From positions 8,483,001 to 8,547,000 of the forward strand of contig NZ_CP163439.1 in NCBI RefSeq assembly GCF_041052385.1: a stretch of 64,000 nt of DNA. The letters are read 5' to 3'. Of the stretch, positions 15,983 through 26,527 are shown piece by piece; positions within the stretch are counted from its first letter, which is position 1; the number at the start of each line of letters is the position of its first letter. This DNA is from Streptomyces sp. R28 (GTDB lineage Bacteria > Actinomycetota > Actinomycetes > Streptomycetales > Streptomycetaceae). The position numbers and the translations under genes were made by a program. The notes below the pieces were generated by a model. That model worked only from the letters and a program-made list of their open reading frames with translations, did not search any database and was not told the DNA's origin.

Positions 15983-18346
15983 TCACACCGACTCCTCCCC
16001 GCCGACCCGCTCCAGCAACGCCACCGGCAGCCGCTCGAACAGCTCCTCCAGGCGCGCGTGCCCGCTGAACTCCCGCTCCGGGGCCAGCACGTCGGCCCAC
16101 CGCCCCGGCGGGAGCGGCAGCAGCGTGTCACGCCAGCCGCCGGACCGTGCCAGGCCCAGCGACAGTCGCGTCACGGCGGTGACCACCTCACCGGAGCGCA
16201 CGAAGGCCGCACAGTGCGCGGCCGACGGCCCCTCGGCGGCCAACGGCGCGTACGACGCCGAGTCACCGAACACCTCGGGGCGCCGCCCGCGCAGCCGTAG
16301 CGCCGCCGCAGTCACGGCGCCCTTCTCGCCGGGATCCTCGTGCGGGAACCGTACGGCCCGCCGGTTGTCGGGGTCGACCAGCGCCCGGTACTCGCCCTCG
16401 GTGCCCTGGTAGACGTCGGGGACGCCCGGCATCGTCAGCTGGGTCAGGGCCATGCCCAGCATGTTGGCCCGGATGTGCGGCTCCAGGCGGCCTCGGAAAG
16501 CGGCCACGCGCGCGTACGGCGCCCCGCACGGCCCCGCCGCGACGAACTCCGCCATCGCCTCCTCGTACGGCGGCTCCTGCTCCGTCCAGCTCGTGAACAG
16601 CCCCGCCTCGCGCACATGCTTCAACAGGGCGCCCTGAACGCGGTCGACGTCCGCATCGCCCAGCCCGAACACCGTCTGCCAGGCCGCCCACGCCAGTTGC
16701 GCGTCCGGCACGCCCTCGCCGTCGCGCGTCACCTCGGTCAGAACGTCCCCCCATTTCTCCGGGCACTCGGTGAGCACGGCCAGGGCGGCCCGTACGTCGG
16801 CACTGCGCTTGGTGTCGTGCGTCGACGCGACCGTCCCGGTGAGGGGCCAGTCGCGCTGCACGCGCGCGCAGTAGGCGTGGAACGCGTCGGGTGAGACGGC
16901 AGGGCTCCCCGGGTTCCCGCCCACCTCGGTCGCCGACAGCAGCGGCACATAGCGGTAGAACGCCGTGTCCTCCACGGACTTGGCCCGTAGCGCCGACGCC
17001 GTCTGCGCGAACCGCGTCCGGAACTCCACGTGCTCCGGCCCGTCCCCGGCCCGCCCGAGCACCAGCTCGCGCACGACATCGACCGCACCGGCCTCCTCGG
17101 GCACGACGAAGGCGAGCCGGGCCTCGGCCGCGGCCTCCTCGGTGACCACGCGGGCCGCGTCAGCCAAGGAGTACGGCCGGTAGACCTCCAGCCGGGCGAG
17201 GAGTTCCTGCAGCGCGGTGCGCAGCGCCCAGGGCGCGCGGTCGCGCAGCGCGGGCTCCGTGGATGTGACACACACGCGGTGCGCCACTCGCGTCAGTCGG
17301 TCGATCTCGGTGGCCAGCTCGTGCGTGAGCACCTTGTACGCCGCCCGCCGCACCGTCGCCTCCCAGTCGCCGCCCCGGTCCGTCTGCGGGGCCGCGAACC
17401 GCCGGTACCGGCCGAGGAGTTCCCCGAACCCCGCCGGGTCGGTGAACAGGCCGTCGACCTGCCGCAGGGCGTCGTAGCCGGTGGTGCCCGCGACGGGCCA
17501 AGAGGCCGGCAGGCGCTCCCCGTCCGACAGGATCTTCTCCACGACCGTCCAGCGCCCGCCGGTCGCCTCGTGCAGGCGCTGCAGATACCCGTCGGGGTCG
17601 GCGAGTCCGTCGGGATGGTCGATGCGCAGCCCGTCGATCACGCCCTCGCGCAGGAGCTGGAGGATCTTGGCGTGCGTGGCCTCGAACACCTCCGGGTCCT
17701 CGACCCGCACCCCGATCAGCTCCGAGATGCTGAAGAACCGCCGGTAGTTGAGCTCGGTCCGGGCCAGCCGCCACCACACGGGCCGGTACCACTGGGCGTC
17801 CAGGAGCTGCGGCAACGGCAGCTCCTCGGTGCCCTCGCGCAGCGGGAACACCTGGTCGTAGTAGCGCAGGACGTCGCCGTCCACTTCCATGCGGCCGAGC
17901 TCCTCGCCCAGCGGGTGCCCCAGCACCGGCAGCAGCACCTGGCCGCCCTGCGCCTCCCAGTCGATGTCGAACCAGCGCGCGTACGGCGACTTGGGGCCCT
18001 CGCGCAGCACCTCCCACAGGGCGCGGTTGTGCCGCGGGGCCATGGCCATGTGGTTCGGCACGATGTCCACCACCAGGCCCAGGCCGTGCTCGCGCGCGGT
18101 ACGCGCCAGCGCGCGCAGCCCTTCCTCGCCGCCCAGTTCCTCGCGCACGCGCGCGTGGTCCACGACGTCATAGCCGTGCCCCGACCCCGGAACCGCCTCC
18201 AGGACCGGGGACAGGTGCAGATGCGAGACGCCGAGCGAGGCCAGGTACGGCACGGCCGTCGCCGCGGCCTCGAACGGGAACGAGGGCTGTAGCTGCAGCC
18301 GGTAGGTTGCGGTCGGCACCATCGGGTCAGGTCGCTCAGGTGTCAT
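15983..18346 (-). CDS. treY: Malto-oligosyltrehalose synthase
   Basis: 787 aa GH13 enzyme that isomerises the reducing-end alpha-1,4 linkage of maltodextrins to alpha-1,1, giving maltooligosyl-trehalose for TreZ. Signature start TATYRLQLQPSFPFEAAATAVPYLASLGVSHLHLSP, then DIVPNHMA, the nucleophile motif GLRIDHPDGLADPDGY, the acid motif VVEKIL and STHDTKRSADVRARL-like (here STHDTKRSADVRAAL). C-terminal LPGVPDVYQGTE-like motif is also present (MPGVPDVYQGTE). Length is typical. The start ATG at 18346 precedes a second in-frame ATG 8 codons on (MVPTATYRLQL), which could be the true one. It is transcribed toward treZ but is separated from glgX by a pseudogene. Confidence 0.95.
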   Translation of the reverse strand: MTPERPDPMVPTATYRLQLQPSFPFEAAATAVPYLASLGVSHLHLSPVLEAVPGSGHGYDVVDHARVREELGGEEGLRALARTAREHGLGLVVDIVPNHMAMAPRHNRALWEVLREGPKSPYARWFDIDWEAQGGQVLLPVLGHPLGEELGRMEVDGDVLRYYDQVFPLREGTEELPLPQLLDAQWYRPVWWRLARTELNYRRFFSISELIGVRVEDPEVFEATHAKILQLLREGVIDGLRIDHPDGLADPDGYLQRLHEATGGRWTVVEKILSDGERLPASWPVAGTTGYDALRQVDGLFTDPAGFGELLGRYRRFAAPQTDRGGDWEATVRRAAYKVLTHELATEIDRLTRVAHRVCVTSTEPALRDRAPWALRTALQELLARLEVYRPYSLADAARVVTEEAAAEARLAFVVPEEAGAVDVVRELVLGRAGDGPEHVEFRTRFAQTASALRAKSVEDTAFYRYVPLLSATEVGGNPGSPAVSPDAFHAYCARVQRDWPLTGTVASTHDTKRSADVRAALAVLTECPEKWGDVLTEVTRDGEGVPDAQLAWAAWQTVFGLGDADVDRVQGALLKHVREAGLFTSWTEQEPPYEEAMAEFVAAGPCGAPYARVAAFRGRLEPHIRANMLGMALTQLTMPGVPDVYQGTEGEYRALVDPDNRRAVRFPHEDPGEKGAVTAAALRLRGRRPEVFGDSASYAPLAAEGPSAAHCAAFVRSGEVVTAVTRLSLGLARSGGWRDTLLPLPPGRWADVLAPEREFSGHARLEELFERLPVALLERVGGEESV

Positions 18347-18460
18347 GGAGAGCTACGTACCCGCCCTGCCGCCCTTCGTGTCATCGTCCCCTCCACGTGG
18401 GCCCACGCGCGTGCCTGGCTTCGAGCGAGGGGAGAGACGGGGACGAGCGGACGAGGCGGT

Positions 18461-19130
18461 ACGCCGACGACCTACCGAGCGGTGATCCGCCTGACCGGGC
18501 CGCTGCTGCCGGTCATGTCCTTCGTGGCACGGCTGCCGACCGCCACCATCCGGTTCGGCAGCGTGCTGCTGGTCGCGCGGACGAGCGGTTCCCTGACCGC
18601 GGCGGGGCTGACCGGGGGCGCGCTCGCCATCGGGCAGGCGGCCTGCGGCTCGCCGTGCTCGGGGCGGTGGATGAGATCTCCTTCGTCCTGGGACCGGCGC
18701 TGGTCGGTCTGGCGGCCGTGACGGCACATCCCAGGTATGCGCTGGCCGGCGCCGCGGTGCTGGTGGCCCTGTGCGGCAGCGGCTTCGCGCCGCGTCGGAC
18801 GGCGGCGACACGGTCCGGGCCCGTCGCGACGTCGGCGGAACGACGCTCCAGCGCTGCCCCGACGCGCTCGGCACGACGCTCCAGCCCCGTCCCGACGCCC
18901 ATCCTCCGCTCCATTCACGCCGTCGTCACCGTCCTCGGCATCGCCTACACCCCGCACCTCATCACGGTGTTCGGGCTCACCGAGCGCGTGGAGGCGGCCT
19001 TCGGGGCGGCGGGCCTCACTGCCGCGCCCGCTTGCGCGACGGCGCTGAGGGCGCTGAGGGCGCGCCCGGCGTCGTACACCGGACGCGCCGCCGAAAGCCA
19101 CCTCCACGCGCGCGTGCCCGACGAGACCGG
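18461..19130 (+). pseudogene. Decayed MFS transporter remnant
   Basis: Fragments of one major facilitator protein are spread over two frames. The first frame gives RLTGPLLPVMSFVARLPTATIRFGSVLLVARTSG...GGALAIGQAACG (from about 18482). A frameshift plus missing sequence at about 18650 jumps to AVDEISFVLGPALVGLAAVTAHPRYALAGAAVLVALCGSGFA in another frame, where intact relatives have several more helices between these motifs. After a low-complexity patch the frame resumes with VVTVLGIAYTPHLITVFGLTERV and then runs out. No start codon fits the expected N-terminus (TPTTYRA). I read this as an internally deleted, non-functional gene between treY and glgX. Confidence 0.75.
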
Positions 19131-19171
19131 GACCGGACCGGGACCGGGGCGGCGCGCGCCGGCACACCGTC

Positions 19172-21331
<2,160 letters not shown>

Positions 21332-21441
21332 GGACACGACTCTTTCAGCTGGAGCGCGCCGTCGGGGGCGCCTTGACGTCGAGTCTCCCCGAAAGTGATG
21401 GAACCACCTATGACTTACGTCCCTCTTACCGGTCGACCAGT

Positions 21442-21502
21442 GCATACACGGTATGCCGAACCAGTGGGGCCAACACGTACTCCCGGGGACATACGGGGAG
21501 TA
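21442..21502 (+). promoter_or_regulatory. Palindromes in the glgX / secreted-protein intergenic region
   Basis: A perfect GCATAC-ACG-GTATGC dyad (21442-21456) and TACTCCC/GGGAGTA arms with an 11-nt spacer (21478-21502). The second ends at the ribosome-binding region of the plus-strand gene (AGGGGGAAG). The first is a plausible repressor operator for either divergent gene. Confidence 0.4.
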
Positions 21503-21512
21503 GGGGGAAGAT

Positions 21513-22328
21513 GTGCGCAAGATAGTGCACCGCCATCTGGGCAAGGTGGTGGCAGGTGCGGCCATCGCGGTGGCCGGAACGGCCGTGATGGTCGGAATCA
21601 CCCTGCCGGGGACGGCGGGGGCCGACGAAACCGGAGGGACCGACAGCGGTCAGAGCGCCCAGCAGGCGGCCCAGGGGCAGGGGGCCGGCGCGGTGCCGCC
21701 GGGCGTCGTCGAACAGGCGCCGAGCGAGGGTGACAAGGGCACGGGCAACGACCCGCTGACCGACGACGAGATGGACCGGGCCGCCAAGCTCGCGGCGAGC
21801 CCGCAGCTGCGCAGCGCCGGCGAGAACGTCGAGGGCGAGCGCGGCCCGCAGCGAGTCGGCGTCGACTTCGCCGAGCCGGAGGCCGACGAGTCGGCCAGGG
21901 CGAACGCTCCGCGCCGGGCCGAGGTGACGTTCTACGACTACAAGACCGACGCGCTCGTCACGAGGACCGTCAACCTCGACACCGGGAAGGTCGAGCAGAC
22001 CACCACCGAGCACGGCGTCCAGCCGCCGCTGAGCCGGGCCGAGTACGCCGAGGCGGCGAAGATCCTGATCGCCGACCCGCTGGGCGCGGGCATGAAGGCG
22101 GACTACAAGGACGCCACCGACAAGGAGCTCACCTCCCCGGACCAGCTGCTGCTCAACGGCGCCGTGTACCGGGCAGCTCCGGGCGCGCAGCCCGCCGTGC
22201 TCGACCAGTGCGGCGAGCACCGGTGCGTGCGGCTGTTCCCGAAGGTCAAGAACGGGCCCTGGATCGACGCCCGGTCCTTCGTGATCGACCTCAGCGCCCG
22301 CAAGGTCGCCAAGCTCGACATCGGCTGA
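21513..22328 (+). CDS. Secreted protein of unknown function paired with amine oxidase-like gene
   Basis: 271 aa from GTG 21513 with AGGGGGAAG just upstream. Residues 1-37 form a signal peptide (HLGKVVAGAAIAVAGTAVMVGITLPGTAGA). A Gln/Gly/Ala-rich linker follows to about residue 75, then a folded domain ending with a two-Cys motif (LDQCGEHRCVRLFPKVKNG). The domain contains YDYKTDALVTRTVNLDTGKVEQTTTEHGVQPPLSRAEYAEAAKIL, which resembles the small N-terminal propeptide-like or N2/N3 domains that precede the catalytic domain in copper amine oxidases. As the next gene encodes only a catalytic-domain-like protein, I infer that this one supplies the missing domain in trans. The gap between the two is 85 bp and they are probably one operon. 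Confidence 0.82.
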   Translation: MRKIVHRHLGKVVAGAAIAVAGTAVMVGITLPGTAGADETGGTDSGQSAQQAAQGQGAGAVPPGVVEQAPSEGDKGTGNDPLTDDEMDRAAKLAASPQLRSAGENVEGERGPQRVGVDFAEPEADESARANAPRRAEVTFYDYKTDALVTRTVNLDTGKVEQTTTEHGVQPPLSRAEYAEAAKILIADPLGAGMKADYKDATDKELTSPDQLLLNGAVYRAAPGAQPAVLDQCGEHRCVRLFPKVKNGPWIDARSFVIDLSARKVAKLDIG

Positions 22329-22413
22329 ACCTCTCTCCGTTCAGTTTTCCAACTCGCACGGCTCATCCGTGCACCTCATGTACTTGCACCTCCTGTAAGG
22401 GAGTCACTTCTTC

Positions 22414-23724
22414 ATGCGCGTGAACAGAATGAGCCGTGCCCGCAAGGGCGCGGCCGTGGGCCTGTCCGTGGCCGCCTTGGCCGCCGGCGCGACGACCGGC
22501 GCGGGGCCAGCCTCCGCCCAGCCGAAGAGCGCCGCGGCGCCGGCCGCCGAGTGCAGCGCCGCCTACCGCATCGAGCAGAAGCTCACCAGCGGCACGACCT
22601 GGCGTATGTGCTGGCGCTACGACGGCAAGGCCGGGCTCGTTCTGGAGAACATCTCCTACCAGCCCAAGGGTGAGCCCAAGCCGATCAAGGTCCTCAACAG
22701 CGCGAGGCTCGGCCAGATCCACGTCCCGTACGACGACGGCAGCGTCGAGTACGACGACCTGACGGGCTTCGGCTTCGCCCAGGGCCTGATGAACCTGGCG
22801 CCCGGCGAGTGCCCCGGCGGCACCATCAAGACCGTCAAGGTCCCGGAGGCCTGGCAGGACCCGAACGTCAAGGGTCTGTGCACCACGACCCGCGCGCGGG
22901 GACACGCCTACCGTATGCAGGGCGACACGGCGAACAAGGTCTACCAGGCGCAGGGCAAGGACCTGCTCGTCTACACGGTCAACCAGGTCGGCTGGTACGA
23001 GTACATGACCGAGTGGCGCTTCCAGGACGACGGCACGGTCACCATGAACGTGGGCGCGACCGGCAGCCTGTCCTTCGACGACTACGACGCCGGCGACGGC
23101 CGCGGCTGGCCGATAGGCAAGGGCGACCAGGCCAAGGCCACCAGCCACAGCCACAACGTCTTCTGGCGGCTCGACTTCGCTCTGGACGGCTCCACCAAGA
23201 ACCGTGTCGAGCAGTACGACTCCGCCGTGACCGCGCCCGCCGCCGGTGATCAGGCCCCGAAGACCAAGACCACCGTCACCAAGGTCACCAAGGAGCTCGC
23301 CGGCGACGCCAAGGCCTACCGCTGGTGGCGCATGGTCAGCGCGACCGGCAAGAACAAGGACGGCCACGCGCGCTCGTACGAGATCGTCCCCGGCGCCACC
23401 ACCAAGTACCCGGGCCGCAGCTTCACCAAGCACGACGTGTACTTCACCGAGTACGACAAGTGCGAGAAGTTCGCCACGAACAACCCCGGTTGCGGCAACG
23501 GCCACGCCAAGACGGTCGACAAGTGGGTCGGCGGCCAGAACCTCACGCACCCGATCGCCTGGATGAACGTGGGCTTCCACCACATCGCCCGGGACGAGGA
23601 CCAGCAGCCCATGCCGGTCCACTGGCAGGGATTCTCCATCGTCCCGCGCGACGTGACGGCTATGAATCCGCTCACTCCGAGCGAGCTCGCCTGGCAGAAC
23701 GGGCACTGGCGGCCCCGTAGTTGA
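22414..23724 (+). CDS. Secreted copper amine oxidase-like protein, catalytic domain only
   Basis: 436 aa with a signal peptide (RKGAAVGLSVAALAAGATTGAGPASA, cleavage near 35). It follows the copper amine oxidase catalytic domain: possible catalytic base D114/D115, HxH copper ligands H245 and H247 (SHSHNVFWRLDFALDG), third ligand H403 (MPVHWQGFSIVPRD). At the topaquinone site, where oxidases have NYD or NYE, it reads GWYEY (W194-Y195-E196): the precursor Tyr is present but the preceding Asn is Trp. Typical bacterial enzymes are about 640 aa with N-terminal domains; these are absent here. Reaction, if active, would be oxidation of primary amines to aldehyde, ammonia and H2O2 outside the cell. 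Oxidase activity is uncertain because of the altered motif. Confidence 0.85.
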   Translation: MRVNRMSRARKGAAVGLSVAALAAGATTGAGPASAQPKSAAAPAAECSAAYRIEQKLTSGTTWRMCWRYDGKAGLVLENISYQPKGEPKPIKVLNSARLGQIHVPYDDGSVEYDDLTGFGFAQGLMNLAPGECPGGTIKTVKVPEAWQDPNVKGLCTTTRARGHAYRMQGDTANKVYQAQGKDLLVYTVNQVGWYEYMTEWRFQDDGTVTMNVGATGSLSFDDYDAGDGRGWPIGKGDQAKATSHSHNVFWRLDFALDGSTKNRVEQYDSAVTAPAAGDQAPKTKTTVTKVTKELAGDAKAYRWWRMVSATGKNKDGHARSYEIVPGATTKYPGRSFTKHDVYFTEYDKCEKFATNNPGCGNGHAKTVDKWVGGQNLTHPIAWMNVGFHHIARDEDQQPMPVHWQGFSIVPRDVTAMNPLTPSELAWQNGHWRPRS

Positions 23725-23827
23725 GAAACGACCCTGTCCATCCGGCTGCACCGCCCGCCGCTCCCGGAGTACCCTTCCTTGATCGTTGGGACGGGGAGTG
23801 CTCGGGGGAGCGGAAGGCGGTGCGCGG

Positions 23828-25066
23828 GTGGGCTCGGGAGGGCTGGAGTTGCCCCCTGGTGACGAGGGTCACGAGGGGAACTCCACAGACGTCCCGCCCG
23901 GCGCGGTGTCCCTGGCCAGACCGATGGAGACCAACTCCATCGGTCCGGAGCTGGACTGGGACACCGACGCCTGGCGCGAGGTGCGTACACGCGCCCAGCG
24001 CGCCGGCCGGGCCTACATCTGGCTGAACCTCGTCGAACAGCGGCTGCGCGCGGTCGTGGCCGCTGTTCTGCGTCCCATCTACGAACCCGTCCACGGTGAC
24101 GACTGGGTCGTCGCGGCGGCCGGACCGGCCGGCCAGGAATGGGTCCAGCGCGCGGTCGCCGTACGCGAAGTCAGCCGCCGCAAGGGCTACTTGCTCGACC
24201 CGGCCGACGACAACGTCCTCATCTTCCTCACGCTGCCGCAGCTGCGCGAGCTGATGGTGCAGCACTGGCCGTGCTTCGAGCCGTACATCGACGACCGTCG
24301 GGACGTCGAACTCGCCCTGGACGAACTCGAAGTGACCCGGAACGTCGTCTCGCGCAACCGCGCCCTGTCCGAGGCGGTCCTGAACCAGGCCGAGCGGGCC
24401 TCGGCGCGCCTGCTCGAGATCCTCGGCGCGGGCGGCGACGTACCCTCCGCGCGCCGGCTGCCCGTGGACGCGGTCGAGGACCTGGTCGGAGACCGGTACG
24501 CCGACGTGGTCGCCGTGCACCCCGACCGGGTACGGCTGCTGCGCCAGTTCCCGGCCGAGGACATCTTCGGCGGCGCCCGTCGGCTCGACGCCATCGGTAT
24601 CGGCCTCAACCTGCTCGTGCAGAACTTCTCCGGACGGCGTCTGGTGCGCCTCGCCGAGTCCGGCTGCCGGGTGCGGCTGCTGTTCCTGAACCCGGCCTCC
24701 AGCGCAGTGAAACGGCGCGAGCGCGAACTCGGCATCAAGCGGGGCGAGTTGAGCCGCGCGGTCGAGATGAACATCCTGCACATGCGCCGGGTGCGGTCCC
24801 GACTGCGGGACCCGGGTGCCTTCGAGATCCAGGTCTTCGACGAGACGCCCCGCTTCACGGCGTACCTCGTGGACGGCGACGGCTCCGACGGCATCGCGAT
24901 CGTGCAGTCCTATCTGCGGCGCACCCGGGGGCTGGAGGCGCCGGCCCTGGTGCTGCGCAACGGCAGCAGGGTGGTCAAGTCGGAAGAGATCGACCCAAGT
25001 GGGCTTTTCCCGACGTACCGCGAGGAGTTCGAGCTCATGTGGGCGGATTCGCGTCCAGTGTCCTGA
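23828..25066 (+). CDS. SAV2148-family HEPN domain protein
   Basis: 412 aa from GTG 23828, preceded by GGAAGG; the longer ATG at 23786 has weaker codon bias. The sequence (ELDWDTDAWREVRTRAQRAGRAYIWLNLVEQRL and RRLDAIGIGLNLLVQNFSGRRLVRLAESGCRVRLLFLNP) is that of a highly conserved actinobacterial family annotated as SAV2148 HEPN. HEPN folds in other families are RNases or nucleotide-binding partners; the C-terminal half looks like a phospholipase-D-like or DUF-type Rossmann domain. No signal peptide. The actual role is unknown. Its strong conservation and single-gene context suggest a housekeeping function. Confidence 0.88.
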   Translation: MGSGGLELPPGDEGHEGNSTDVPPGAVSLARPMETNSIGPELDWDTDAWREVRTRAQRAGRAYIWLNLVEQRLRAVVAAVLRPIYEPVHGDDWVVAAAGPAGQEWVQRAVAVREVSRRKGYLLDPADDNVLIFLTLPQLRELMVQHWPCFEPYIDDRRDVELALDELEVTRNVVSRNRALSEAVLNQAERASARLLEILGAGGDVPSARRLPVDAVEDLVGDRYADVVAVHPDRVRLLRQFPAEDIFGGARRLDAIGIGLNLLVQNFSGRRLVRLAESGCRVRLLFLNPASSAVKRRERELGIKRGELSRAVEMNILHMRRVRSRLRDPGAFEIQVFDETPRFTAYLVDGDGSDGIAIVQSYLRRTRGLEAPALVLRNGSRVVKSEEIDPSGLFPTYREEFELMWADSRPVS

Positions 25067-25187
25067 ACTGTCCCCTTGTGGGAACGCTGCCTCACCACGG
25101 AAGCGGAATGCGGTCCTCTGATTGTCAGTGGCGCATGGGAGGGTGGAGACCACTGGGGGAAAGCACCACCAAGAAGGGGGACCGCCC

Positions 25188-25910
25188 ATGGGCTGGCACC
25201 GGGAGCTGCTGATCGGCTTCGACCTGGAGACGACCGGGACCGATCCGCGCGAGGCGCGCATCGTCACGGGGGCCGTGATCGAGGTCAGGGACGGGCAGGC
25301 CCTAGGGCACAGGGAGTGGCTGGCTGATCCGGGCGTGGAGATCCCGGCGGATGCGGTCGCGGTGCACGGCATCAGCAATGAGCGCGCGACCGCCGAGGGC
25401 CGCCCGGCCGACCAGGTGGCGGACGCCATCGCCGACGTCCTCGTGACGTACTGGAAGACGGGCGTGCCGGTCGTCGCCTACAACGCGGCCTTCGACCTGA
25501 GCCTGCTCTCCGCCGAACTGCGGCGGTACGCACTGCCGTCCCTGCGCGACCGTCTGGGCGGCGTGGATCCCGCCCCGGTCATCGACCCGTACACCATCGA
25601 CCGCTGGGCCGACCGCTACCGCCGCGGCAAGCGCAACCTCGAAGCGGTCTGCCGGGAGTACGGCATCTCGCTCGACTCCGCGCACGACGCCTCCGCCGAC
25701 GCGCTCGCCGCGGCCCGGCTGGCTGGTGCGATAGCCACCCGCCACCCCAAGATCGCGGCCCTCGGCCCGGCGGAGCTGCACCACCGCCAGATCGAGTGGT
25801 ACGCCGAGTGGGCGGCGGACTTCCAGAACTTCCTGCGCCGCAAGGGCGATGCGACAGCGGTGGTCGACGGGACGTGGCCGCTCAGGGAGCCGGCGGGGGA
25901 GACGGTCTGA
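25188..25910 (+). CDS. DnaQ-type 3'-5' exonuclease (DEDDh)
   Basis: 240 aa. DEDDh residues are visible: D12 and E14 in GFDLETTG, the Asp in VVAYNAAFDLSLL, and HDASADALAA with the catalytic His and last Asp. Such stand-alone exonucleases resemble the epsilon proofreading subunit of DNA polymerase III and act on DNA or small oligoribonucleotides. The ATG at 25188 follows AGGGGG; an upstream in-frame start at 25122 would add an unstructured 22 residues. The C-terminus (RQIEWYAEWAADFQNFLRRKG) is characteristic of this Streptomyces family. Convergent with the next gene. Confidence 0.9.
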   Translation: MGWHRELLIGFDLETTGTDPREARIVTGAVIEVRDGQALGHREWLADPGVEIPADAVAVHGISNERATAEGRPADQVADAIADVLVTYWKTGVPVVAYNAAFDLSLLSAELRRYALPSLRDRLGGVDPAPVIDPYTIDRWADRYRRGKRNLEAVCREYGISLDSAHDASADALAAARLAGAIATRHPKIAALGPAELHHRQIEWYAEWAADFQNFLRRKGDATAVVDGTWPLREPAGETV

Positions 25911-25954
25911 GATCGGGGCGCCGCGTGCTGTCCTGAGGTCTTTGGCGCCCTCCG

Positions 25955-26527
25955 TCACAGCTGTGGCGACACGACCGCCTGTGTCGTCGGCGCTGCGATG
26001 CGCTCGATGCGGGGCTTGGCCAGCCGTTCGTAGTCCGCTCCCGAGATGAGCAGCGAGCGGTCGAGCCGGGCCGCGTTGAAGTACAGCTTCGGCTGGGCCA
26101 CGACATCCGGATCGGCGACCAGTTCGAGGTCGGGATCGAAGCTGAACGGCAGGACGGTGCCGGGGACGGCCCGGGCCAGCCGCTCGGCGGTCTCCGGCTC
26201 GCTGAAGCCGACATAGCGCGCGGCGAACAGCGCCCGGACGGCGTCCAGGTCCACCCGTCGGTCTCCGGGGACGACCGCGAGGACGTGACGCGTGGTGCGG
26301 CGGTCCACCTTGACCCGCAGCACGATGCACTTCGCGGCCTCGGACGCCGGGTGCCCGCGCAGCGCACAGACGGCCTCGGTGGCGCCCTCGGGCTCGTGGT
26401 CGATGAGGCGGTGGTCGACGGAGGATGCGTCGAGCAGGGAGATCAGGTGGTCGTAAGTGTCGTGCCGGGTGCGGTCGTCGTGGGTGCCGGCGTCGTGGGT
26501 GCCGACGTCGTAGGTGTGGTCGGGCAT
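25955..26527 (-). CDS. YbaK/EbsC-family aminoacyl-tRNA deacylase
   Basis: 190 aa. The YbaK/ProX editing fold starts at about residue 25: SSVDHRLIDHEPEGATEAVCALRGHPASEAAKCIVLRVKV with the conserved Lys, then PGDRRVDLDAVRALFAARYVGFSEPETAERL and GTVLPFSF. Family members hydrolyse mischarged aminoacyl-tRNAs such as Cys-tRNA(Pro). The N-terminal 22 residues are a Thr/His/Asp repeat (DVGTHDAGTHDDRTRHDTYDH) not typical of the family. Those codons also encode the last 28 residues of the upstream EamA gene in another frame (85-bp overlap). The ATG has AAGGA 9 bp upstream. Confidence 0.87.
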   Translation of the reverse strand: MPDHTYDVGTHDAGTHDDRTRHDTYDHLISLLDASSVDHRLIDHEPEGATEAVCALRGHPASEAAKCIVLRVKVDRRTTRHVLAVVPGDRRVDLDAVRALFAARYVGFSEPETAERLARAVPGTVLPFSFDPDLELVADPDVVAQPKLYFNAARLDRSLLISGADYERLAKPRIERIAAPTTQAVVSPQL

